Assembly (NCBI RefSeq): GCF_020085105.1
Contig: NC_058062.1
Span: 4,986,945-5,050,944, forward strand
Source: Siniperca chuatsi
Taxonomy: Eukaryota; Chordata; Actinopteri; Centrarchiformes; Sinipercidae
Direction: 5' to 3'
DNA: 64,000 bases
A program made the translations under genes and the position numbers. Under the pieces are notes generated by a model. It had not been told where the DNA came from and did not search any database. It worked only from the letters and a program-made list of their open reading frames with translations. Below, one piece after another: positions 47,701 to 59,900 of the stretch (positions within the stretch are counted from its first letter, which is position 1; each line of letters opens with the position of its first letter).

Positions 47701-50700
47701 GCTACCTGGAGAACCAAAACACTAATTTGCAATTGAAAGTTTTTGTGTAAATGTATATAGCAGCAAACAACATCTTTCTAAACATCCACTTTCCAACAAA
47801 AACATCTTTCTAGCCATTACCCAAACATAGAGCTCTTGCCTTTTGTGAGATAGTGCTGACCATGTGTGTGTATAAATGTCTGCATGACTTACAGCGTTCA
47901 TGTCGATGCCGTTGGTGTAGGACCAAGCATGTTGGAAATACTCCTCCAGCCTCTGTCTCAGGCCTCCTGGGATCTGGTGGAAACGGATGAACTCTTTGAC
48001 CCGCAGCATCTGGGTGTGGTAACGGGCTGTGCCTGAGTACAGTCTCTGGATGATGGCCGACACATTACCAAAGATACTGGCGTACATCAGAGCTGCACAG
48101 GATAGACAACAGAAATACTGTATGTTGGAGGAATTGAGGATACCAAGATTACATGAATGTATAATTTGGAAAATATTACTAAACAGGCAACAGCATGCAA
48201 TTAGAACAAATTACAGCAACTAGAACACATTTCTGTATTTTAAATCCTTTGGCAACATGTTTATAATACTTAAATAGATCATCCAAACACAATATTGAAG
48301 GATGAAATTCAGGTAGTTATTTTGGTTATTAAAAATACCAAGATTGTCTTTCAGACAAAATCTGTCACACTTGCTTTAGACTGATAAGTCAGTTTTCCAA
48401 TATTTTATTACATTTTTTTTATTTAAAAGGGACCATGTACAGTTTAAAACATAAATGTCACCATTTGATGCACCGTACCAGATTAAGCTTTAAGCTAATT
48501 TGCATCTGTATCTTAAGAGCAGTATGGGTGATTCATTAAAATAATAGATACTAGATGGTTATGTTATCATCATCATCATCACTGAACAAAGGTGTAAAAA
48601 AGTCTTATTTAAAAAAACAAACATTTCATTTATTTAATTGTCTGATAACCTTTTTGAAGATTAATTCCTGATTTTAAGATAGAATCTACTACACCAGAAT
48701 TTCACGTGTGATTAAATACAGTACATGCAATGGATCACCCTGTCATTATTTCTGTATTTCAGTGGAACGTTTTAGTGCACCTTTATGGTCTTAGTTTTGG
48801 TTCACACAGAATATTTGCATTTTATAGCATGAAAATGTTAAAAATATGAAGACTGGAGCTTAAAATATTGCCACAAAATACTGGTCATTAGCTGGTCCAA
48901 TCAGATCACAAAAACCATCACAATCAGGATTCAAAACCTTAGAGAACGAGGCTTTCACCCTGATTCTGTTGCTCTCTTAAAGACACACATTTCCATTGAA
49001 CTATAGCCGCTTTAAAACTGAAAGGTATTTTATTTGTTCTAGCGAGTGCTCTCCCTAAAAGGGTTCTAATTTCAGACCCACTTTACTCACAGCCAATGAG
49101 CATGACACAGATGGAGAAGATCTTCTCTGGGTTGGTGTTAGGTGAAACGTTCCCAAAACCCACACTGGTCAGGCTGCTGAAGGTGAAGTACAGGGCTGTG
49201 ACATACTTGTCCTTGATGGAAGGGCCAGAGGCTGCGTCACTGTCATTGTACTGTTTACCAATCTGGTCAGCCAAGTTGTCCAGCCAGCCGATCTTCATGC
49301 CTCCGATGCGGGCAGAGCCTGTGCGCTCCACGTTGCCAATGGCATACCAGATACAGGCAAGCCAGTGAGCAATAAGGGCAAAGGTGCACATGAGGAGGAA
49401 AAGGACAGCAGCTCCATATTCTGAGTAACGGTCCAACTTCCTGGCCACTCGTACCAACCTCAGCAGTCTGGCTGTTTTCAGCAATCCAATCAGAGTGGTT
49501 GTCTGAGGCTGGTAGAGAGAGAGTAGTAGAGTTAGTGTTAATGATTTTAGCACGCTTTTGTGGCAGTGAAAATAAGATCAAACCAATGACATAGTCTATT
49601 AATCACTGAGATTTAAACTGACTTTTGACCTGACACCTCCCACACACCACCACTAACTAAGGTCTCAAAAACACAAAACAATATTTTCCACTCTCAGTCT
49701 GGGAAACATCCACCAAACCCAGGATCTGAAAGTTGGACCAATCAGTGAACTATGCAAAGACGTTTAGGCAACAAATAGATTAACTGTAACTTAAAACTCT
49801 ACATGTCACTAACTACTGTTTAAAGTAGTTGTTATATATATAAAATCAACAACTGCATGACCTGTTTCTTGTTTCCAATTTTGGTCGAAGGTATGGAGGT
49901 TTGACATTGCCAGAATAGCTGCCGTATTTTTCCAGTTCGCAATTCAGAAGACCTGTGACTGCTCTGCAAGGGGTGTGCTCAGGGTTGATGTCTCAGCAAA
50001 GTAGCATGCAACCTTCTATTGTTCAACCTACTTGAACCACAGGACGCGAACATCAACCAAGATAAAACCACAACTGTTTTGTTAGGATTAAGCACTACAC
50101 ATTACAGCAACTACATATCCCATGAGTCTGAGGCCAGCTGGGAGTGTAGGATGGATTTCAGCTTGGTCTAACCCCACTGATGACACTGGTAGCCTGCTAA
50201 ATATCAACAGACCTTTTTCATAGCAGACATTTTGATATGTTGTGGCAGAAAAAGACAGGGGTAATTAATATGACTAATGGCTGCATTCCATTTTCCTGGC
50301 TCACTGGCAAAACCTACTGAGATGCTTAAATGGAACAGAGCCATCATTAATGTTAATTGTTATACGCAAAGATCTATTCGGCTTTTTGACCTTTTGTCTG
50401 TTGTGAAAAAGGTATAGTTAGCTTTGTCAGACAACATTGGGAGAAGTGAAATGTATGTGTTGATGTTGTGAGGTCACTGAGATCCACTGCCTCTCCTTCT
50501 GTCTCACCTCCTCAGACCCGGAGCGGAATATGAGCAGATCAAAGGGGATGGCAGCCACGATGTCGATGAGGAACCAGCCCTTGAAGTAGTGCTGTGCGAT
50601 GCGTCCAGGGTGGCTGACCACCTCGTCGTTGTGGTTGACGTAGGTGGTCCTGAAGTTGATGAGGATGTCCACGATGAACATGACATCCACCACCAGGTCC

Positions 50701-53700
50701 ACCACGTTGAGCGGGTTGCAGGTGTAGCCGCAGGTTCTCCTCCGCTCTTCCTCCACCTCGTTGAGAAGGAAGGCGGCCGAGTAGGGTGTAAAGATGGCGG
50801 TGTAGATGACCAGCAGCAGGATGACCCAGTCCCATACGGCTTTGAAAGGGCTATAGTGAAGGATGGTCCATTTGTGGATGCGTGGGGCCTGGAGCTTGTA
50901 CTCTGGCAGCACGTCAGCACCAAGGGACAACACCTGAGGAGGACAGGATGGTGAGGATGTTATTAATAATGGAGGTAGGATAGAAGGATCCTTAAGTAGT
51001 GGGATAGAGTGTACTTTATAGGGACTGAACTGAAAACAAGTTACTTCATGAAGCACACATTTCAAACATGAATAGAAGGATTTTGGGAGGTTTGTCCAAT
51101 AGTTGATTTATCTGTTAGGAGATGAGAACATGTAAAGTACACATTGCTTCCACTTTAGCAAACACTATAATGAGGAAGAGCAGGATACTAACATTATCCA
51201 AAAGGACAAAAGTGACTTTACAACAAAATGATTTGTATTCATTGGCCTGTAGATCAATAACTTTAATGATCAGTATCAATTTCATTAACTAAAAATAACT
51301 AAGCTTTCAGGTTTAATTTTTTATAAGTTTAAATTTTTCAGCAGGTTTAATTCTTCAGATGAGGTTTAATATTCATGCACTGCACCATAATTCACCCTCC
51401 ATGGTAAAGGGGGAAGATACTGTAGTTTTTAATGGTTTAAAACAGTATGTTCTTTCTATTTTATATTTAGTCTTCTACACAAAACACCCCAAACTCATTA
51501 GAACAGCTATAAGTTCTTATTTTCTAATTTCTGAAATAATGGCTTGCTTTCTCTTCACATTTACAGAGCTGTATGTTAAAGCAGGCCGCCTAAATATTTT
51601 TGTTCACCTACTGTGCTGAAGTTGGGGGTGGAAACAAACCAAAAAAAAAAAAAAACTTGGCACAGTGCATTATAGGGACAGTATTGCTGAAGAATGAAAA
51701 TAGCAGTCAACAGTTTGCAGACTTAACACTTGTTGTAGGTGCATCATAATAAAAAGCCTTCTAGCAAAATGGTTTTGGACTGCAGGAAGTAGGAAGTGTT
51801 GACGTCACCAGCAGTAGCTTGGCTTAAATTAGATTAAAAATTAGATCACTACAGATAACAGACCCAGCCTTCCCTTCTCATAGACAGATATAAAAATTTA
51901 AAAAGACATGGGGTAAGCCAAACCAAGCACTAGAAAGTAAGGTGTTGTTCACAACAAAACAACATGTCTGTCACAAAATACCCTAATTAACTAAATATTC
52001 ACACAATAAAATAGTTGTTACTTCAGACAGGGAAATGCGCATGCATGAATTAGTAGCTGTTGCACAGCCTGTTGTATGTATTAATGCTTGTTTATTGTGG
52101 ATACACTATGTCAAAGCCAATCAGACTTGAATGTATATTATGTTCCTGAAGGTAAGTAACAACTTCCTCAAAATATTCTCACCAAGTTTGGCAGGAGAAA
52201 ATGTAACAGCACTTTAAGGGCAACATATGCACACTCAGTCAGTTTCTCAATATGCAAATTTTTTAATGCAGCAAAAGAACAGAAACAACTCCAGCCTTTA
52301 GCGAGGCAAAACATACCAGTATACAAATCCCCATCCACTGTTACTACCACTCCCTGAGTGATTTGTCTAATTGCATCAACAGGCAGACCAACACCAAACA
52401 GTAAGTTAAGAGTGAATGAGTCAGTAAAGCAATGAGTACTAAGATCCCACTGACCGGTATGACAATTAGAGCCTCCATGTCCACGCTCTCATCCTGGTGT
52501 CGACCACAGCAGCAGAGGAGGAGGCTCCTCCAAACCCTCAGCAGCCCTACCTTCCTGCTGTGTAATGGCCATCTCCTCTCCTGCATAACTTTCTTGCAGA
52601 AAAACCACAGACTCAGCTCTAACAGAGTCTCTTCGAAGCTCTATCCCTTCTCCACATGCACTTCACTAAGACAAATCACTAACTGCTGTTTTTAAAGAGC
52701 CCACTGCAGCCTCACCTGCCTCTGATGCACCATGTGATTCCATTTTATCAAGACCATGTGACTCCTCCTATCAGTGTTCTGTTCAATTGTGGACCAGAAT
52801 AAAGTGCCGGCATCGATTGGGTGCCATGCAGAGGAGTGATTTTAGTTAATTCTTGTTAACTGCAAGGTCAGGTCTCTATATGGCCGATTTAACAGTCATT
52901 GCTGGTGTGAAAATGCTCTCATCTAACAAACTGTATATTTCTGATACCCCACTGCTGACGTCCACATCTACACAAACTAACCAGCCCATGTAAAAAATGC
53001 TCTTAGTGCATTGTTATTCTTCCATCTCCTCACAACCCTGAGGGTTAGACCCTCATTTGCATTTTATTTTGCATAATTATGGTCACAGTCACCATGACAA
53101 AAGAAGCTGGACTTGTATGACGAGTAGCTGCAGTGCCTCTACAACCAAACACTAAACTCACACAGAAACCACAAGTAAAGTCTAGCATGGTATTGTCTAT
53201 TTAGACTCCAGTTCATCAAAGAACCCCCCCCCTCCATGAAATGCTGTTTCTTTCCACTTTCCCAGCTTAGATGAAAATAGTGGCCAGAAATAGTCAAAGT
53301 AAATTGCTTCTCAAGGACACAGTACTACATCAAAAAAGCAACTAAATGTGTACTTGGCCATATTTGGTAAACAAAAAAGCAGGGGCGAAAAATGTAGTTA
53401 GATCTTCACTAGGAATAATCAAGGCTTGTATCGTTTTCCATTATAGCACGCAATGGCCTTTAATGATAGAGGGATGTTGGCTTCTGCTCTTGCTCCATAA
53501 ATATGTTTTTTTATTACCAATATACTGCGTACAGTAATTAGAAACGAGGTTAAGGTGGGAAACCACGCTGGATTCACTGAATTCTTCTAACACAACAACC
53601 TGTGGCACTCCTCTGTGTGTCAGCAACTGACCACAGTAGCTGAACAGATGTGAAAAGACAACACAGTAATGAGAATGTAAACACATGAGCAAAAGTTCAC

Positions 53701-53861
53701 TCAACCATGAAATGTTAAGTTATTGATGTTTTCCACAGCTCTGTTTCATAATGACTGCCAGAGAACAACTGCTAGCACCAGTAGGCCTATACAGCAACAG
53801 CTCTCTGACGCTACTCTGACTTTATAATTAACATAGCAAGAGTTCACTGTTTATACATTTA

Positions 53862-53910
<49 letters not shown>

Positions 53911-56900
53911 CAGATTGAAAATAGGTAAGCAACAAGGGAAGCTTAAAGACCGAACAGGATATAAATCATGAAAGTCATTGTGAAATATATGAAATTGCTG
54001 CTTCTAGAGCATTAAAGGGATAGTTCGGGTTTTGTGGGGCTGTATGAGGTACTTATCGATAGTCAGTGTGTTACCTACAGTAGATGGGGTCGGCGCGTTT
54101 GGAGAAGCAGACAGCTGCTCCGCCACAGACGCTCAGCTCTGTATTATTGTGAATGGGGATCAACAGTAATACGCATTTTAACCGCCAAAAAAGGTTCAAT
54201 ATCAGTCTAAATGTACGCTATAAAAAGTTCAATTCTTACCGCTTTACCGTGCTGTCAGACAGCCATTTTCTTCTGGCACTACATTTTCTCACCCGAAGGA
54301 CTTCCGTAATCCTACGCATACGCGCCGCTCGCACATCAGCTTTTAGGTCGTAGTTCAAGCGGTTTATTGAAGAGACAACAAATACAAGAAAATAAAAATG
54401 AGTGATTATGACAGCGACGAAGAAATACGGTTCACTGTGGAGACAAGAGGATGCCTTTATGAGCCGGAGTATACAGAAGAAGAACTGCTGCAGATGGAGA
54501 CTGAACGGGCTGAAAGAGAGAGAGAGAGGAGAAACTTCTGTGGAAACTAGAGGCCGAGCTGGAGGCCGAGAGATGGAGGCCCAAGATACCTGGTGGTGCA
54601 GATGTATAAACTGTGAGCCCAGTTTATACAGGCAGCGCCTCGCACAAAGTCTGCATCCCCAACCATCCAGAGTTACCTGCCTTATTGACTGCTGGTTTCT
54701 TGCGGACCTTCTTCAATTTTCCGAAGAGAAATTGGAAAAAACGTCCCAGACCGGAAGGGCCTAATGACAGTTTGTCTTCAAAGTAAGTTTTTAGTTTTCA
54801 CTACATTTTATTGCATAATGACTGATTAGTAGACAACCAAAGTGTCAGTACACTTCGACTTATATTGATTTTTTTAGGTCGAACTTTTTTTTGGTTAATA
54901 TACGTATTTTCTGTATATCCCCATTCACAACAATACAGAGCTGAGCGTCTGCGGCGGAGCAGCTGTCTGCTTCTCCAAGCTGGCTGCCGGCCGACCCCCA
55001 TCTCCTGTAGGTAACACACTGACTATCGATAAGTACCTCATATATACCCGAACTATCCCTTTAAAAGTAGTAAGTACAGCTTGAATACTAAATAGTCACA
55101 ATCATAAAAACACAGACATGATTGTGGATTGTAGTTTATCTGCTATGAAAACTAAAAAATCCCTACTTTACTCTTTACTTTTCACAATGCAAAGTGCAAA
55201 ATCTTTCTTCTTGCAAATACCATCCATTAAGAACTTCAGAAAAGATAAAATCAAACTTTTCCTCCTTATCCTGTCTTACTCCACTCTAAACATAACACCG
55301 CACCTATTTCTGTACTTTACCCCTTCAGGAAACCTAAAACAGGAGTAATTCAAATGCAAAATGTTATAAAAGCAAAATAAGTTTCTGTGCACAAAATTTG
55401 TGAAAACTGTCCAAACAGACTTACAGGACCTTGTCATAGCTAGGTGACATGGCATCTCCTTAACCTGGATAAAGCTGATGTTGCTCACCTGTGGAGCTAC
55501 AGTAAATAAGCAGGAAGGGCAAGATGGAGGATGAAGACAGAGAGAGGGAGGAAGAGGAGGAAAAGGTACAACAGCAGCAAACAAACATGGAAGTGGAGTT
55601 AAAAAAGGAAGGTTAGAGTTTGAGGAGGACACCAGGGACCGTGAGAGACCCAGTAAGGCTGAGGTACTCACAGGCTGCAGTTTATGCTTGAAGCTCATGC
55701 TGAAGCGCACCACAGGGTAAACAGCGGGAGAAGACTAAAAGACTGCAAGAGAGAGCGAGGGAGAAGGCAATCTCTGTCCATCTGTATCTCCCTCCCTCTT
55801 GCTCTCTCGCTCATGCTCCCTGCCTGTAGCCCAACCCTCACAGCGGGATCCTTTTTCAAACATAAAAAATTATCCAGGTTCTCTATGGATGACAGCATCC
55901 GCCTCCTCCACTAGTGCTCAACAAGCAATAACTGCTAAAAGTCAAAGTAGGTCCTGCTTGACATGACAAAAGACGAAACAGTCAAGTTGTAATTGAACTA
56001 TGATGCCAGTGCTTTCCTGTAACACTCTACTGTATATTCTTCACTATTGACTACAACTTTTAGGCAGCCTGATTTATGGTTAGCTAAATAATACTGTGTA
56101 TTAACATGTGTTACAACCATGTCTGTTTGTTTTGTGTGTTTGTATTTTTTGCATAATCCTCTTTGAGTCAGCAAATTATGGACATAGAAAATTAAATCCA
56201 TGTTGTGCTGATTCTGAGGTCACGTGTTGTTCTATAAGTTACTCAAAGTCATTATTGCCTCAAAAAGAGACAGATTAAATACATTGTACTTTTTTAAAAC
56301 TATGGCTGTAATATTATAGTAGTGGCATGTATGATTTAGATTTTTCTAAATAATTGGATAGTTTAGTACATTTTTGTGTAATTAACTGATTGTATTTAAA
56401 GAAACTAGAAATTACCTCATATTCCACCCAGATGTGGGCATGAACTTATAATGTCTCTAACACCCAGTGATGGTTGCTCTTGTATAATAAGTTTGATCAA
56501 TCAGCATGTTTAGATCATAACCCTTAGTGAATATAAACTTGTTTAACACATACTTCAACTGTACACAGACACTTATGTCACACATTTTGAAAATCATGGT
56601 GCTCCCTTCCAATTTAAACTGCATCCAGATTCCTCTACAGTTTCCTGTTGTAAGCTCATTCAAAGCCAGGGGGCACCATATAAACACACTTCTGCTTTCC
56701 CAAACCACACACACTACAGTTACAGTGCACTGGGGCTTCTCTACAGTAACCAGTCTTTTACAAGCTACAGCCTCATCAATCACACTGTGTGCTTCATGTT
56801 ATGCAGACAAATCAATATGAACAAAGATCAATGACAGCCTTCATTTCCCTTTCTGTAAGGTGCCAATCGAAATCCAATTATAAAGTCAGGATAACAAGAA

Positions 56901-59900
56901 TTTTGTATTGTATAACGGAACATAACCAAAAGTAAAGGCAACATATGCTTATAGATTTAGTTATAAGTAAACAACATGTTAAAACTTGCACTTGGTGTGG
57001 TTATTGACCACTGCTGCAGTTTGTTCCCACATGGCAGCAGCAACGATTACTGTGAACTAAAACCTGACCTGCAGGGCTTGGCTTTAGTCTGTGACCCCAC
57101 GACTATGATACGACTGCGAGTCAATTCAAGCTGTTTTAACAGGACAAAAACTCAAACTGGCACCAACATGAAGACGGCTAGAGGGGACTGCAGTGTGATT
57201 TAGTGGGCAGTTGGAGGTTTGACAGATGCACAGAGAGCATGCCCTCCACTTCCATTAGCTCCAGAGGCCAAGGTCACTGGCAGCGTCAAGCCACCGAGTG
57301 CCGCTCAATAGCCTCACAGCCGTCGCCCTTTTTACTCACTTTCATAACTACATCTCACCAGAACCCGTCTCCACTCTCACAGAAAGCTTCACAGACACTC
57401 TGTGATCCCCACACACACCCACACCATCTGCTTATGCATCCTTAGACACTCAACAGTGAGTGCCTCCTTTTCTTTGCTGCCTACTGCTTAGATACAACAA
57501 TACCTCAGGCTGTGAATAAAACACTCTTATAACTATAACACAATAATGATCAATTTAATTTGACACAAAACATTTTAAACAAATGCATGTTTTGCTACCT
57601 TCTTACTAAATAACTAAAACAACATCGGTTTAGTCTATTTTCAGTTAATGAAAGTTTTAAATGTTTGTATGTGTTTCCAAAGAAAAGTGTTTTTATTTCT
57701 GGGTTGGAATGAGAAGAGGTAGATTTATGCAAATGGACAAGCAGAGACAACCAACATGGCTGATGGGACAAATAAAAAACTACAGAAACTTAAAGTCCCC
57801 CTCCACTCAAAAATGTGTTTTATTATTGTTAATTCACTTGGATGTTTGAGCATCACTGTGCAGAATGATGTATGTGCAGAGCTTGACACTAGAAGCCTGT
57901 TTTCACATTCATCTGCTCAAGGGGGAAAGTTTCTCTGTGCGGTAAATCTCAATTTAACATGTGTACATACAAACATGACTTTGTGACATCACAACTAGTT
58001 TAGAAAGCCAATCATTGGCCCAATATGCAACTTACACAAGTGTGATGTGGAAACTTGAAGCCTCCAGTGCACATACACTAAGAATGGACTTTTCATTAAA
58101 GTATGAGACATTTTGTGTCCAGTAGTTTAACTTTTGAATATTAATAGATTCTGGATTTTTTAATGAGGGAGAAGGAGAAGATGCAATTTTAAGGAATTTT
58201 AACAAGATAATAGAAGTTTTTCTGTGGAAAAACCACATGAGACAAATTATTATTCAAAGCAGTCATTTTTTATGTCTTAATGAATGTCTGGAGGACATCA
58301 TAGAGTGTTTGACAGCTAAAACACCAAAGCATAACCTAATGCACTAGGATTTCACAGAATCTATCCACATCACACCAAACACATACAAAAGACAATACTA
58401 AAAGTATAGTATTGTTTTCCATCAAACAAGATAAAATTTCTGCAAAAGTGGCCATATAATTTATCATTTTTAATGCAGTTTTCAGAGGGAGATTCATAAA
58501 TTGCCACTAGATTGTTAATTTATATAATGTTATAAAACAGCTATTGAAACAAGTTGATTTGTACTGGAAACAGGTCAAAATATCTTAGCCCTTTGACTAA
58601 AAACAAGATTTAAAGGCATAAAATTGTTGTTAAGATGAAGAAGACCTGAGGAAGATTGTGTGTGGTCTGTCAACAGGAGACATACCAGAGACAGATAGCT
58701 GTAATAACTACACTCTACCATCCAACCGAAACATACCGAAGAGTAAAACAAACCTACTGAGCAGCAGACAAACACTCCACTGCCATGCTAACAGAGGAGC
58801 GCTCACTTTTTATCCAAACTTGTACTTGACGTCAACAGAGTCGAGATAACAAGTTAAGTGTTCTGCCAGGCCTTTTAGGAGGCCTTCTGTTTGTGCCAGT
58901 CAGTTTTTCCAGGGCCACAGAAGCCACGTTGCTTCCGCATTGTGCAGCGAGTCACAGCCAGCTGTCGATACCACTGTCCCTCCTGGTGTGAAGAAGTGAG
59001 ATCTCACCACTACCAAGGCAGCAACATTCAATCACAAAGCAGTCACATACAATAACAGTGCTGCGCAAATAGATTTCAAATTTAGGACCCATTGATGAAC
59101 GCACATTTAGAAGCTATGCATGCTACATGTCTGATAGTGGCCGTTATTTCTGGCGAATACCTAAATCCTGTCTGAGTTTAATAGAGATTTGTACAATGAT
59201 GAATTTAAATGCCTACAGGCAGACTCAATTCTGTATCTATAGGTTAGGTGCCATCAAATTTTGCAGGAACGCTGGGAGTTACAATCATCTAAATTTGGTA
59301 GCATTTGCACATTGTGTTCTGTATCAAATATTATGCAATTTCACCTCAATCTAATATATTTGCAGTCTCATGCAAATATATTATATACCAATTGGGGAAG
59401 ATTGCATGCATACTGATCGATTCATCTTGAACCAAGAAATCCAAAGAAAAAATAACTTTGTTTACCCTACACCACAGAGTTAAGGGGATTCTTCAAAGAA
59501 GCATTTTTACGGAGTTATCTGGATTACTTTGCTGAGTAAAACATGGACCAATTCTTTTTAATTCAATCATATTCCAGATTTGATGAAGGCTGTCTGTCAA
59601 CACAACCAAATGTAAAGTGCTTTACAAATGGCCTGATGCTCATGCTCTTGTATCTAGATTTTCACCAAAAACTACATAATTTGTTCCTTGGCCCATGGCC
59701 CAATTTCCTACCAAATTTCATTGAAATCTGTTAGCAAGTTTTTGAGCTATCCTGCTAAATTACAAACCAACAGCCAAACAAACAGATAAACTGGGCCAAA
59801 AACACTACCTCTTTGGCTCAGTGTGTTTGGAATGAAAGTCAACTGACCTTTGTGGAAGCCCCTCAGATAATCTGGGTTAATGTGATGCACTGAGGGAGCC

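Noticed and set aside
50504..50923. 139-codon Ser/Thr-rich minus-strand frame
   Set aside because: Shadow of the kcnh6 S1-S3 exon.
54402..54764. 120-codon frame inside the TTAA element as an intact gene
   Set aside because: It joins two different frames of a degraded domain; the biologically meaningful start is in the neighbouring frame at 54398.
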